64,000 bases of DNA from CAVQFB01 sp963711675 (lineage in GTDB: Bacteria > Acidobacteriota > Terriglobia > Terriglobales > Acidobacteriaceae), in the NCBI GenBank assembly GCA_963711675.1, contig CAVQFB010000007.1, forward strand, positions 1 through 64,000. The letters are read 5' to 3'. The translations under genes and the position numbers were made by a program. Positions 1-8,780 of this stretch are shown piece by piece (the stretch's first letter is position 1; the number at the start of each line of letters is the position of its first letter). The notes under the pieces were generated by a model, which had not been told where the DNA came from, ran no database searches, and saw only the letters and a list, made by a program, of their open reading frames with translations.

Positions 1-81
1 TGAACGCATAGAGGCCCGGCATGGCGAACCCATCCGAGAACAGCAAGTCAACAAGAAACAAAACCATTGCCAAAGACCGAA

Positions 82-198
82 ATGAAAATGAATCAGTCAA
101 CACTGGGACAAGTTGACCCAAGGAACTTGATCCAAGCGATGATCAAAGAAAAACGGCAAAAGATGCAGCAGAAGCTGAAAATCAATCCCGCTGCGTAA
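82..198 (+). CDS. small basic hypothetical protein (38 aa)
   Basis: A short open frame starts at ATG 82 and ends at TAA 196-198. The product is rich in Lys, Gln and Met, with a basic amphipathic second half (IKEKRQKMQQKLK). No domain is recognised and no strong ribosome binding site is visible. It lies upstream of the end of the convergent kelch gene. It may be a real small protein or chance. Confidence 0.25.
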   Translation: MKMNQSTLGQVDPRNLIQAMIKEKRQKMQQKLKINPAA

Positions 199-498
199 CG
201 GGCGGGCGGCGCCGGGAGGAGTCTCGGAGGGCCATCTTTTTGCGGACAGATTGCCTGGGCGCGCCTGGGAAGCTCGGGGGAGACCGCCTTCACGGGACGG
301 ATCGCCTGCGCCGCGCAGGGTGCCAGCAAAGAAAGCAGCAGACATTCTGTCAAGAACGAATGGGTGCGAGTTGCCGAATCGCCCTCCTAGGCATCAACGA
401 AAAGCGCCCGCGCCTCAGCCCACAGGGGAGAAAAAGGGCTGACCCGGGGAGAGCAGCCAGCCATAAAAGGACGGGCGAGAAAAAGTCACCGTCCGGGG
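199..498. other. intergenic, nothing recognised
   Basis: GC-rich stretch between the small ORF and the stop codon of the kelch gene. I see no convincing coding frame, RNA gene or terminator in it. Confidence 0.4.
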
Positions 499-1651
499 TC
501 AGGGCTGATACAGTTCTGCGCTCGTCAGATCGTTGTTGGCATCACTGCCAGCTGTCGCCAGCACCTTTCCCGACATCAGGAGTGTAGCCGTGTGGCCGAC
601 GCGGGGGACCGTCATGCTGCCAGTGTTGGTCCATTTCCCGGTTGGCGGATCGGTAAAGCTCCGCGCTTGAAAGAACTGTAGTCTTGTTTGCAGTGACGTT
701 GTTTCCACCCGCGATCAGGACATTGCCGTTCATCAGCATCGTGCCGGTGTGTTCTCTTGAGGCGGCTGGTGTTGAGGCTGCCGGTCGATGTCCATTTCCC
801 GGTGGAGGGGTTATACAGCTCCGTTTTTTTCGTGGTCACACCGGATATATTTTCTCCGCCAGCCACTAACACGTTGCCCGTCGAGAGCAGGATGGCAGTG
901 TGTTCGTCACGAGCGGTGACCATCGAGCCAGTCGCTGTCCACTTGCCCGTCATCGGGTTATAGAGTTCAGCAGTGCCCAGCGGATTGCCAGCGCCGTTGA
1001 TCCCTCCGGCCACTAGGACTTTGCCGTTAGGCAGCAGCGTGGCCTCAGCACTCCCCTGAGCCGCGATCATGGAACCGGTTGGAGTCCACTTGCCAGTGGA
1101 TGGATTGTAAATCTCGGTTTTATTGGTTACGCCGCTGCAACCGTTCGCGTTCAGGCCGGTACATCCACCAACCGCGAGAACCTTGCCGCTGGCCATGACC
1201 ACCATGCCGAAATAGGTGCGCGCGGTCGACATCGAACCGGAGACCGGGACCATTTACCACCGACGGAGTTGTGGAATAGTTCCTCAGTGGCAGTCGTGCC
1301 ACCAAGACAATGCGAAACACATCCTCCCGCGACCAATGTCGAACCATTCGGCAGCAGGAGAGCGTTAGCGTTAGAGCGGGCGACATTGAGATTTCCTGAC
1401 GCCGTCCATGAACCAAACGTCGGGCTGTAGACTTCGGAGGAATTGAGGGCTTGATCGTTGTTTTCTCCACCGGCGATGACGACATTGCCGTTGGGCAAAA
1501 GCGTAGCGGTATGGCCATCGCGTGGGGTATGCACGCTCGCCGTGGACGTCCAGGCTCCGCTAGCGGAAAATGCGAATGTGTTCAGCGTGACAACCAGCAC
1601 TGTGGCGGCAATGATCGTGGTCGTTCGACCGTTCTTGAGGCGCAGTTCCAT
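499..1651 (-). pseudogene. secreted kelch-repeat (beta-propeller) protein, frameshifted
   Basis: The frame opens at ATG 1651 with an AAGGAG ribosome site about 8 nt upstream. It begins with a hydrophobic export signal (residues about 10-30) followed by repeated units of the form LYNPSTGKWT-TGSM...HTATLL-GKVLVAGG, typical of kelch motifs that fold into a beta-propeller. At least five units are recognisable. The reading frame changes near 1250, near 750 and near 655; each side continues the repeat pattern, so this is one gene with three one-base indels. The last unit ends at TGA 499-501. Such exported propellers are common in Acidobacteriota and usually bind ligands or proteins; no substrate can be inferred. 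Either a pseudogene or a gene damaged by sequence errors. Confidence 0.75.
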
Positions 1652-2304
1652 ATTGGATCTCCTTGGGGTGAGTTTGTTCGAAATGGGACCACCAGGCGGC
1701 TGCCGAATGTCCGATGGGAAGGGCTACCGAGGTACTCTGGGCGATCCCGAATGCTTTGACGAGAGCAATCCCTTCGCCATGTTTCGCTGGTTGGGCGAAG
1801 AGTCCGAGAAGACCAAGAAGAGAGCAACTGAGGGGTTTTTACGCTCAAGCGACATGTCATAAGCTATGGGGTACCCCTAACGGCTAAGGGACACGGATAG
1901 ACGGTCTTGCCGGGTCACGGTCCACATGTGGCGGGGGCTAGGCACTTGGCGGTGACAACGGAATGAGTACAGAAGGTTGCAACCCAAACAAGGCGCAAGT
2001 TCGACAGAGTCGCCTGCCAAGAGTCTGTACAAGCTTTTAGACACAAGCCAAGGTTTCTTGACGAGCTTCCCCGTGGCTTGTCAGCGACCAATGAAGAATA
2101 CTGAGGAGTAACCAGAGCGTCGCGAGGTGCATGCCGATCAAGAAAAAGACTAGATGACCCAGGTCTGAGGCGATGTTTCACGAACCTCCGGCACATCCGC
2201 GAGGTCGGCATGTTGAGCTCCCTGGACCCTTAGGCTCAACAATGTTCATTGTTCCGCGATTCGGATGCGCGGCTGTCACGGTATAATTCCCGCGAGAATC
2301 TACG
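1652..2304. other. divergent intergenic region with possible promoter
   Basis: No supported gene in this 650-bp gap between the divergent kelch and VIT genes. A TATAAT hexamer at 2282-2287 sits 17 bp before the VIT start codon, with only a weak -35 (TTCGGA, about 2261). A 10-bp palindrome GGGGTACCCC lies at 1868-1877. Nothing else recognised. Confidence 0.35.
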
Positions 2305-2996
2305 ATGCCTCAAACACCCCACACGGAACGACATTTCACAGGCGGTGAACTTGTACGCGACATCGTCATCGGCATGTCCAATGGCCTGACCGTTCCGTTT
2401 GCCCTAGCCGCAGGCCTTTCGGGAGCGGTCTCCTCCGCACGTGTAGTTGTTGTCGCAGGACTGGCTGAGATTGCCGCCGGTTCCATTGCGATGGATTCGG
2501 CGGTTTCCTTGCGGCTAGTAAGCGACGCGGAACATTATGAACAGGAACTCATTCGGGAAAGGACGGAAGTGGGGACCATCCCGGAGGCGGAAGCCGCTGA
2601 AGTCAGTTTCAGCTTTCTAATCCTACGGACTGTCGAAAGAAGAGACTCAGCCGGTGGTCGACGCGCTTCGCAAGAAGCCCAAGGCATGGGTCGACTTCAT
2701 GATGCGGTTTGAACTGGGATTGGAGGGACCGGTTCCGGGACGCGCATTGCGAAGCGCCCTGACGATTGCCGGTGCGCGTGGGAGGACTCGTCCCCCTTTC
2801 CCCGTACATGCTTCTCAGTCAAATTCATTCTGCGTTCTTGATGTCGGTTGCCGTGACACTCATCGCCTTGTTCATCTTTGGTTTCATCAAGGCAAAATAC
2901 ACAGGAACGGCTTCGCTTCGTGGGGCGTTGCAGACCCTTGTCATTGGCACCCTTGCGGCGGGGGCAGCGTATCTCATTGCAAAGTGGATTTCTTAG
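2305..2996 (+). pseudogene. VIT1/CCC1 family iron/manganese transporter, frameshifted
   Basis: Joined across frames, the product matches the VIT1/CCC1 family, membrane proteins that move Fe2+ or Mn2+ out of the cytoplasm. The N-terminal part has GGELVRDIVIGMSNGLTVPF, the hallmark of the first transmembrane helix, then the cytosolic helical segment (SDAEHYEQEL..., VDALRKKPKAWVDFMMRFEL), then C-terminal helices (GGLVPLSPYMLL, IALFIFGFIKAKYTG, LIAKWIS). The frame changes near 2620 and again near 2770-2790. The length of about 230 codons fits the family. It starts at ATG 2305 behind a TATAAT box. The three in-frame blocks are otherwise well conserved, so decay is recent or the indels are sequence errors. 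Confidence 0.8.
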
Positions 2997-3400
2997 ATAT
3001 GGGAGCCGCTGCCAGATGACACGAATTCCCGCGACCGAAGCGGGGACTTTGGGCATCGACATCAATGCGGACGCAATTTTTTAGGCGCGAGCGTCAGCTG
3101 AGATTGGAACGTGAAAGCGCACTTTCGAGAACGCGATTTCTTGGAATCAAAACTGATCTAGGTAAATTCGACTTGGTGGTGATGATCCGGGTTTTGACTT
3201 GCTTCTCGGAACTTAAGGATTGGCGTGCTCTACTGACCCGCTCTTTTGAGTGCGTTGCTGGTGGTGGGTTGATCTACATCCATGACTTCATCGCTTCGCC
3301 GGAGAATGATAGTTACCGCGAGCGGTACAGGGAGGGTGCGGAGCGGGGCTGGCGGACCGGCAATTTCGCCGTACCTGCCAGAGAAGGGGGCCTGCTCTAG
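2993..3400 (+). pseudogene. class I SAM-dependent methyltransferase fragment
   Basis: Directly after the VIT stop codon the sequence resumes in the middle of a methyltransferase. A motif I-like LDMGAAA is followed, after a frame change, by the acidic loop GIDINADAI, and in a third frame by DLVVMIRVLTCFSELKDW (motif post-II) and GGGLIYIHDF (motif post-III), ending near YRERYREGAERGW. The N-terminal part before motif I is missing and the C-terminal part stops where the GlsB-containing repeat begins. It is therefore a fragment truncated on both sides, with at least two frameshifts. No substrate can be inferred. Confidence 0.6.
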
Positions 3401-3416
3401 GGCACCTACCCAGGGA

Positions 3417-3790
3417 TTGGTTGTCGCTTGAGTATTGACGGAGCTAGGTGTACATTTCCGGGCGGTCTGCTTAGAGCGGACCCAAGGAGGTAGGTATGGG
3501 ATTTCTCGCATGGATCGTCGTAGGGACCCATCGGCAGGCCGGCTTGCCCGCCAGGCGATGAAGCGGGGTGGCTACGGCATAGTCGTTGACATCATTCTGG
3601 GCATTCTCGGCGGCGTTTTGGGCGGCTGGGTTTTCGGGCTTTTGGGAATCTGGCCCTGGCGGGGGCATGATCGGCTCCATCGTAGTGGCCTTTGTTGGCG
3701 CCGTGATTTTGGTCTGGATTACCCGCTTGCTGAAAAAAGCCTGATCGTTGGTGTGAACTGGGTTACACCAACAAGCGTAGGCGGCGTGGG
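3417..3790 (+). repeat. GlsB-containing direct repeat, copy A
   Basis: About 370 bp that recur at 8433-8800 (offset about 5016 bp) with high identity, including the untranslated leader, ribosome site, gene and downstream hairpin. The left edge of both copies is TTGGTTGTCGCT; sequence to the left is unrelated (methyltransferase fragment here, IS110 fragment at copy B). Confidence 0.85.
3496..3744 (+). pseudogene. GlsB/YeaQ/YmgE family membrane protein, broken copy
   Basis: Paralogue of the intact gene at 8512-8757, starting at ATG 3496 behind the same AAGGAGG site. The start MGFLAWIVVG and the centre GGYGIVVDIILGILGG are conserved. Frame changes near 3525 and 3655 break the first and third membrane segments; the end WITRLLKKA is again recognisable at nucleotide level. 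Length is 249 nt versus 246 nt in the intact copy. A damaged duplicate. Confidence 0.75.
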
Positions 3791-3842
3791 CCTCACTGGT
3801 ATTCAGCTTCCTCGGTAGGCATTAAGATGAACTCGGCTGATT

Positions 3843-4277
3843 TTGTTTGGTGGCGCATACTCGCTGGCTGCCCTACAGCTGGGCAATCTTGGTGGCCAAG
3901 AGTACAATTCTGCGGGGCAAAGTGTCATGGTCCCTCCAGTCTTCTGTTCCTGTGTCGAATGCCCAAAGTGCCGCACCCGGTACATCGTCGGTGCCAACCC
4001 ATATCGCAATGGCTCCTACATCAAGTCCTACTCCGCGGAGGAGCCTGATCTGCGCAGGCTCTATTGCTCTTGCATAAGCCAAGTTCGGTGGGTTTTCCCG
4101 TTCAAATTGAGCCCACTGAAGATTCACGCGGAATCAGAGTCGTCGCTCTTCGGTTTCTTTCCATTCAAGTTGAGTGAGCTGAAGACCTACGTGGTCTCGG
4201 AGTGGGCGAACGACCGGGGTTACGGTTGGCGCGACGAGATCGTGGTGTTTGGCGATACCACCAAGCGAGCGGGTTAG
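3843..4277 (+). CDS. hypothetical protein with Cys motif and internal repeat
   Basis: Open frame of 144 codons; an internal ATG at 3927 (MVPPVFCSC) may be the true start and gives about 116 residues. The N-terminal half has Cys pairs (CSCVECPKC, later YCSC), suggesting a metal site. The C-terminal half holds two copies of FPFKLS-x-LK spaced about 21 residues apart (codons near 4096 and 4160), so there is an internal duplication. No family recognised. It follows the broken GlsB gene. Moderate confidence that it is coding. Confidence 0.45.
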   Translation: MFGGAYSLAALQLGNLGGQEYNSAGQSVMVPPVFCSCVECPKCRTRYIVGANPYRNGSYIKSYSAEEPDLRRLYCSCISQVRWVFPFKLSPLKIHAESESSLFGFFPFKLSELKTYVVSEWANDRGYGWRDEIVVFGDTTKRAG

Positions 4278-4664
4278 GGGTGCAGCCAAATGCGGCAAAT
4301 GACTGCACACCCCAGTGACGGTCCACCTGAACGGTTCTGCTGCACCGAGTGTGCAGTGATGGTAACCGCACACGATTCACAGACTCTGTAAGGGTAGCCA
4401 TCGCTACCGGAGCCGTCCTGAGGGTAGATCAGACGTCCAAGCTGATGTGTCGAGAAGAAGTTGCTGAAGGCACTATGGCCGCACTTTGAGAAGCCCCCAG
4501 ATTCACGGCGGAATACAATCCGAGAGCACCGTCATGGCAGACGACGAGACTGCTCTGTCAGGATGAAGGGTATTGCAGCAATGGGAAAACGGCCCAACCG
4601 GGGACGGATTGAGCCGTCATAATGAGAAGGTTTTTCAACTCTTTGTAGAGCTACTGGTGGGCGT
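4278..4664. other. intergenic, nothing recognised
   Basis: Gap between the Cys-motif protein and the end of the DUF2934 gene. No supported gene or RNA seen. Confidence 0.3.
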
Positions 4665-4869
4665 TCACGCAGCGGTTGCAACTTCTTGGCGGGTGGTCTC
4701 AGCTTCGGCTCGGAGCCAGTCGTCAAGGTCGTGGCCGTCTTGGCATCCCCGTTGTTCGTAGAGTTCAAAGGCACGCTCACGGATTCGATCTTGCAGTTCT
4801 TCCCGCTCCAACTTTCTGCTGTACTGAGCTGCTGACTGGTTTGCTGGTTGAATGATGAATGGTCTTCAT
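4665..4869 (-). pseudogene. DUF2934 protein, frameshifted
   Basis: Reading the minus strand from ATG 4869 (AAGGAGG site at about 4877-4883) gives MKTIHHSTSKPVSSS. After a one-base shift near 4815 it continues as KLEREELQDRIRERAFELYE followed by QRGCQDGHDLDDWLRAEAE, ending at TGA 4665-4667. This Arg-Ala-x-Glu-Leu-Tyr...Gly-x-Asp-x-Asp-Trp pattern is the DUF2934 domain, a short acidobacterial and proteobacterial domain of unknown function. Length is 205 nt, one base more than a whole number of codons, which fits a single insertion. A second DUF2934 gene is at 16771. Confidence 0.65.
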
Positions 4870-5068
4870 TTGGGTTCCTCCTTGTGGCGAGGTTAAGTTG
4901 GATGGTCAGTTAATCGAGCGGGGCGTTTGAAAACATTATAAGCCTGCAAACTTCACGATTCGGCGTGACACGCATCACTGGATCGCGTGATTCAAACGCG
5001 CATTCACCCTGCTACAGCGATTGCATCCCGCATGAACCGGATCTCAGATGACGCCAGAGGGCAGAGCT

Positions 5069-6117
5069 ATGAGCAAGCAGCGTCTTGATCCAGCAGAACG
5101 CCACAGCTTCCCGTTGTACTTTTCTCAAAACCACAGGCGCCGTGACTGCCGGAACGCTTGCGGAAGCCTGCTCCCTGAAACTGCGGCGGCATCTACTGCT
5201 CCGGCCAACGCCCCTAGCGCAATGCCAACTCGCAACCTCGGGCGCACCGGCTACCGCGTCGGCATCTTTAGCCTCGGCGGACAAGCCGCCATCGAGCAGC
5301 CCAACAACGAAGCCGTAGCCGTGCCCATCATCGAGCGTGCTCTTGATCGGGCGTCAACTACATGGATACCGCCGCGACGAATGGAGGCCGCGAGCGCTGG
5401 AGCCAACGCTACATCGGCCAGGTGATGAAGTGTGGCCGCAGCCCAGGATGCCGGGCGAGCAAGACCCACGACCGCACCCGCGACGGTTCGCTCGAACTGC
5501 TCGAAGAATCGCTCAAGCTGCTCAACACCGACCACCTCGACGCCTGGCAGCTTCACCACATTGACCGCAGAGAGGAGGTCGAGCAAATCTTCGGCAAAGG
5601 CGGCGCTATCGAGGCCCTCATCCGGGCCCGCGAACAAAAAATGGTCCGCTATCTCGGTGTCACCGGTCACTCCGATCCCGACGTTCTGATGGAGCGCCTC
5701 CGTCGCTTCGACTTCGATCAGATCCTGATGGCTCTCAACGCTGCCGACCCGCACCACCGGAGCTTCATGGAGCACCTGCTGCCCATGGCCGTGGACAAAC
5801 AGATGGGCATCATCGGCATGAAGATTCCCGCCCGCGGCCGCATTCTCAGCTCCGGGCAGCCCGAGAAGAGCCATGACAATGGCCGGAACCAGCCCGCGCC
5901 CAAACCCGGTGTTCTGGCACCGAAGGAAGCGCTTTATTTCACCCTCAGCCTGCCGGCGAGCACGGTCATCGTCGGATGCGATTCTGTTACCCAGCTCGAA
6001 GAAAACATGCAACTCGCCCGCGACTTCACGCCGCTCAGCGAAGCCCAAATGGCAGGCCTGACCGGTCGCACCGAGCCAATTGCCAAGCAGGCGCTTTTCT
6101 TTCGGAATTGGGCTTGA
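5069..6117 (+). pseudogene. aldo/keto reductase with Tat signal, frameshifted
   Basis: Starts at ATG 5069 (MSKQRLDPAERHS). A frame change near 5110 leads into a twin-arginine-like export signal remnant (SRCTFLKTTGAVTAGTL), another near 5170 into MPTRNLGRTGYRVGIFSLGG, and a third at 5349 (one G short in a G run) into NYMDTAATNGGRERW. The rest, to TGA 6117, is a continuous aldo/keto reductase barrel: LDAWQLHHID (catalytic His region), MVRYLGVTGHSDPDVL, TVIVGCDSVTQLEENM. NAD(P)H-dependent reduction of an unknown carbonyl is expected from the family. The early Asp/Tyr region is present (MDTAATN) but Tyr is replaced. Probably an exported reductase, now broken or mis-sequenced. Confidence 0.75.
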
Positions 6118-6285
6118 GGGCAGCACTTGTCACTCACCCTCGATGAATCGCTAAGTTTCGAAATCCGAATCGGGGTTACTCCGGTACGAGATTGCTGAGG
6201 ATTAAGACTTGTGCGAGCCGATAGTGGTGCACCTTGAGATCAACAGGGGCTGGCAATCGGCTCTGGCAAGTGGGAAACTGTAAGC

Positions 6286-6393
6286 ATGTCAGAGAAACGA
6301 ACCAAAGCCGATAAAGCGCTGCGGCAGGCCGACCAAATCGACAAAAGGGCTCGCCATCCGGGAGCAGCGAAGAAGAAGAAAGCGCGCCGCTAG
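6286..6393 (+). CDS. small basic protein (35 aa)
   Basis: ATG 6286 to TAG 6391-6393. The product is very rich in Lys and Arg (MSEKRTKADKALRQADQID..., C-terminus AAKKKKARR). No domain recognised; the charge pattern suggests nucleic-acid binding. Small open frame not otherwise explained. Confidence 0.4.
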   Translation: MSEKRTKADKALRQADQIDKRARHPGAAKKKKARR

Positions 6394-6416
6394 GACTTCA
6401 GCCAAGCTGTAGCCCG

Positions 6417-6635
6417 TTAGTTTGCTGGTCCCATTGACTCTGCTTGGTAGGATTTCCTAAGGTAATTTATTTTTTGGTTCAGGACGGCTTTTGGGAAAAG
6501 CACGGCGTCTAGACGTTCTCGCTTTTCCAGCAGTAATTGACACATCTCGCTGACAATGGCCGTCAGCTTTTGGGGGTCTTGTCTGTTCGCAGCCAAGTCG
6601 GCAAGTTCCATCCACCGCTCGCGGTTTTCCTGCAC
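6417..6635 (-). CDS. small helical hypothetical protein (72 aa)
   Basis: ATG 6635 to stop at 6417. The sequence is mostly charged helix (MQENRERWMELADLAANRQD, then LTAIVSEMCQLLLEKRERL) with the look of a conserved acidobacterial small protein. No named family recognised. No membrane segment or export signal. It is convergent with the small basic ORF just downstream. Confidence 0.5.
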   Translation of the reverse strand: MQENRERWMELADLAANRQDPQKLTAIVSEMCQLLLEKRERLDAVLFPKAVLNQKINYLRKSYQAESMGPAN

Positions 6636-6747
6636 ATAAGCCTGATTTCCTTTGAACTCTCCCAGTGTACACCCACAGGTTTAAGGCTCTGCCGATCGAC
6701 GATAGCCTGAACTTGTGCGTCGCTCACGCAAGGCGCCTCTTCCTGCT

Positions 6748-6914
6748 ATGCCCACCTGGGTGTGTCCGCATTGCCAGCACGTCCACACACCCGCAACCTT
6801 GATGCGATTGGACACCGACACCCTGCTATGCAAGGGTGCAAGCGCCCGTTCCCCGTGGTGCCTTCCACCCGCGAATGCAGCTCAATCCGCCCCGAGCCTC
6901 TTAGCTGGTGCTGA
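6748..6914 (+). pseudogene. small zinc-ribbon protein, frameshifted
   Basis: Starts at ATG 6748 with MPTWVCPHCQHVHTP. After LLCKG a one-base deletion near 6834 hides the second Cys pair; correcting it gives CKGCKRPFPVVPSTRECSS and a TGA at 6912-6914. CPHC...CKGC is a four-Cys zinc ribbon. About 55 residues. Function unknown. Confidence 0.45.
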
Positions 6915-7059
6915 CTGAGTGCGACCCCCTCTCAGAACCCGGTCAATGAATGTAATGGCGAGGGAGGCTGCCGTCTCTTCGCCCCAGATAATTCTGAACC
7001 CTCGACAATCCAGAGGATAGGCTCTATAAACGAACGCGGCGATGGAGCGCAGCCAGTCT

Positions 7060-7291
7060 ATGAAGAGACTCATGATTCTCGGTCTGGTCTACATCATCGG
7101 GGGCATTTCAGGCGTCATCTTCTACTCCGTGACCTCCGGCGCGGCCGATCGTGGTCGAATCGCGGTACTTGAGAGTGAACTGAACTCTTCGAAACGACAA
7201 GCTCGACAAGTGCACAGACGCCTTGATCAATAGCTTGCATCCGAACGCTCCGCAGACTGCGCCTCCCGCGACTGCGTCCAGTCCGAAGTGA
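7060..7291 (+). pseudogene. small single-span membrane protein, frameshifted
   Basis: From ATG 7060 (or 7042) the product begins MKRLMILGLVYIIGGISGVI, a membrane anchor, followed by a short coiled region (RIAVLESELNSS). A one-base shift near 7191 restores NDKLDKCTDALINSLHP and a Pro/Ala-rich tail to TGA 7289-7291. Type II single-span topology is likely. No family recognised. Confidence 0.4.
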
Positions 7292-7345
7292 AAACATTAC
7301 CCACGGGAGTCAGGCGAGGCTCGTGGGCAATTGTTGTTAACAGGC

Positions 7346-7493
7346 GTGGCTGTTGAAAAACTCACTCACCAAGAAATGGCTGAAAAAACTTGGCGCTAGG
7401 ATGCCCTACAAACGACTTTCTCGTTTTTCTAGACATTCTGCATCCCCCAAATTTTGACTGTTTGGGAGGAAACTGGACTTTTTCAACAGCCAC
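7346..7493. mobile_element. MITE-like element with terminal inverted repeats
   Basis: An 18-bp sequence GTGGCTGTTGAAAAACTC at 7346-7363 is repeated inverted at 7476-7493 with one mismatch. The 148-bp interval has no gene. GGCTGTTGAAAAA-type ends resemble insertion-sequence terminal repeats, so this may be a non-autonomous element or the joined ends of a deleted IS. No target duplication was confirmed. Confidence 0.5.
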
Positions 7494-7639
7494 AGGCGCT
7501 TACACTCAAAACCCCTGTCAACGAGTGAAACGGCGCTGTTACGACCCCCACGAAAGAGCTATTGTCCTGTAACAGCATTCTTTGGCAATCTCCTCCACCC
7601 CGGCCCACTCCCCTGAGATTTGGCCACAAGCAGGACGAC

Positions 7640-7822
7640 ATGACTCGGTTCCTTTGCAAAATCTGGTCCCAGGAACAAGGGCAGGACGTTGCCGAATACG
7701 CAGTGATGATGGCTATCATTCTGGGACTAGCCATCGGTATGGCCCGGCTGCTTGGCACCACCGCAGGCACGACCTTCTCGAGTATAGGGAGCAGCATTGG
7801 CGGCAGTCGTTCCGCTGACTGA
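7640..7822 (+). CDS. Flp/Fap-type pilin
   Basis: ATG 7640 to stop at 7822, 60 residues. A short basic leader (MTRFLCKIWSQEQ) is followed by GQDVAEYAVMMAIILGLAI, the Flp pilin pattern with Gly, Glu+5 and Tyr before a hydrophobic stretch, normally cut by a TadV-type prepilin peptidase after Gly. The C-terminal part is small and Ser/Gly-rich. Flp pilins build Tad pili for adhesion. No tad assembly genes are nearby, so it is an orphan pilin here. Confidence 0.7.
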   Translation: MTRFLCKIWSQEQGQDVAEYAVMMAIILGLAIGMARLLGTTAGTTFSSIGSSIGGSRSAD

Positions 7823-7877
7823 CGCTGGAAAATCCGTCAGCAGTGGCTCCGCCAGCGTCGGAATCCCGTTGAGGCTT

Positions 7878-8156
7878 CTATCCGTCACTTCCCGAGTCCA
7901 AAGCAGATCTAGGAACTAGTCCAAGCGTGGAAGCAATTGCGAAAGTGAAATGATCGGATGGCAGAGATGGAATGGCTACGCGGCGTTTTTTCTTTTCTGG
8001 CTTTGCAGGTGGGATGATTCGTTGGATCGCTTCTCCCTCCATCCGAGCACGGGAACGCTTTGTGATCCTTCGCATGATTCTGCGGGCGAAAGGCATACGC
8101 TCTTCGTAGGCGTGCGCGAGAGCCGATCGCAATCGATCAATCTCGTCGTCTGCCAT
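7878..8156 (-). CDS. basic hypothetical protein (92 aa), doubtful
   Basis: Open frame from ATG 8156: MADDEIDRLRSALAHAYEER, then strongly basic (RRIMRRITKRSRAR, KPEKKKRR). The frame stays open upstream into the IS110 left end, which is not meaningful. No ribosome site or family seen. It could be a chance frame. Confidence 0.25.
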   Translation of the reverse strand: MADDEIDRLRSALAHAYEERMPFARRIMRRITKRSRARMEGEAIQRIIPPAKPEKKKRRVAIPSLPSDHFTFAIASTLGLVPRSALDSGSDG

Positions 8157-8340
8157 GATGGAGAAGCAGACGTTTAGCCTGAGCGTGAACAGTGTGCGCT
8201 CTCGGGAATAGGTTGTCAATGTAGACGACCAAGGGTTGATGAAAACAGATGGGATGAGAAGGCCGGTCTCCACGACGGGATGCGGTGTACGCTCCCAAGT
8301 TATCGACGTGCTCAAGGCACAGATAAAAAGGAGACCGGCA

Positions 8341-8454
8341 ATGAAGAAGGTTAGCACCGTAGCGGCAACGCCGAGCAAGAAAATCTCGCAACAGAAGTTA
8401 ACCGTGGGACTGGACCTGGGCGACCGATCCAGTTGGTTGTCGCTCGAGTATTGA
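8341..8454 (+). pseudogene. IS110 family transposase, N-terminal remnant
   Basis: ATG 8341 begins MKKVSTVAATPSKKISQQKL followed by TVGLDLGDRSSW, the conserved start of IS110 (DEDD/RuvC-like) transposases with the first catalytic Asp. After RSSW, at 8433-8436, the frame runs into the GlsB repeat and stops at LSLEY. Only about 32 of roughly 340-400 residues remain. The preceding 100 bp (a GCCGGTCTCC / GGAGACCGGC inverted pair at about 8263 and 8330) looks like the IS left end. The element was cut by the junction with repeat copy B. Confidence 0.7.
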
Positions 8455-8511
8455 CGGAGCTAGGTGTACATTTCCGGGCGGTCTGCTCAGAGCGGACCCA
8501 AGGAGGTAGGT

Positions 8512-8757
8512 ATGGGATTTCTCGCATGGATCGTGGTAGGACTGATCGCAGGCTGGCTTGCCGGCCAGGTGATGAAGGGTGGTGGCTACGGCATAGTCGT
8601 TGACATCATTCTTGGCATTCTCGGAGGCCTTTTGGGCGGTTGGATCTTCGGGCTTCTGGGAATCTGGCATGGCGGCGGCATGATCGGCTCCATCGTAGTC
8701 GCATTTGTTGGCGCGGTGATTTTGGTCTGGATTACCCGCTTGCTGAAAAAAGCTTGA
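8512..8757 (+). CDS. GlsB/YeaQ/YmgE family stress-response membrane protein
   Basis: ATG 8512 behind an AGGAGG at 8501-8506; 81 residues. Three hydrophobic segments: LAWIVVGLIAGWLAG, VDIILGILGGLLGGWIFGLLG and GSIVVAFVGAVILVWITRLL. The Gly-rich small-residue packing and GGGYGIVVDIILGILG are typical of the transglycosylase-associated GlsB/YeaQ/YmgE family, inner-membrane proteins induced by stress, with unclear biochemistry. Full length for the family. It is an intact paralogue of the broken copy at 3496. Confidence 0.9.
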   Translation: MGFLAWIVVGLIAGWLAGQVMKGGGYGIVVDIILGILGGLLGGWIFGLLGIWHGGGMIGSIVVAFVGAVILVWITRLLKKA

Positions 8758-8759
8758 TC

Positions 8760-8780
8760 GTTGGTGTGGGTTACACCAAC
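8760..8780 (+). terminator. hairpin after GlsB gene
   Basis: GTTGGTGT (8760-8767) pairs with ACACCAAC (8773-8780) around a 5-nt loop, 2 bp after the stop codon. There is no T run, so it is a terminator-like or stabilising hairpin rather than a classic intrinsic terminator. Copy A has a slightly expanded loop. Confidence 0.45.

Noticed and set aside
240..587. 115-codon plus-strand frame near the left edge
   Set aside because: Runs antisense into the kelch gene, Arg/Pro-rich low-complexity translation, no ribosome site.
5251..6126. 291-codon minus-strand frame over the aldo/keto reductase
   Set aside because: The opposite strand has continuous reductase motifs; this frame has none.
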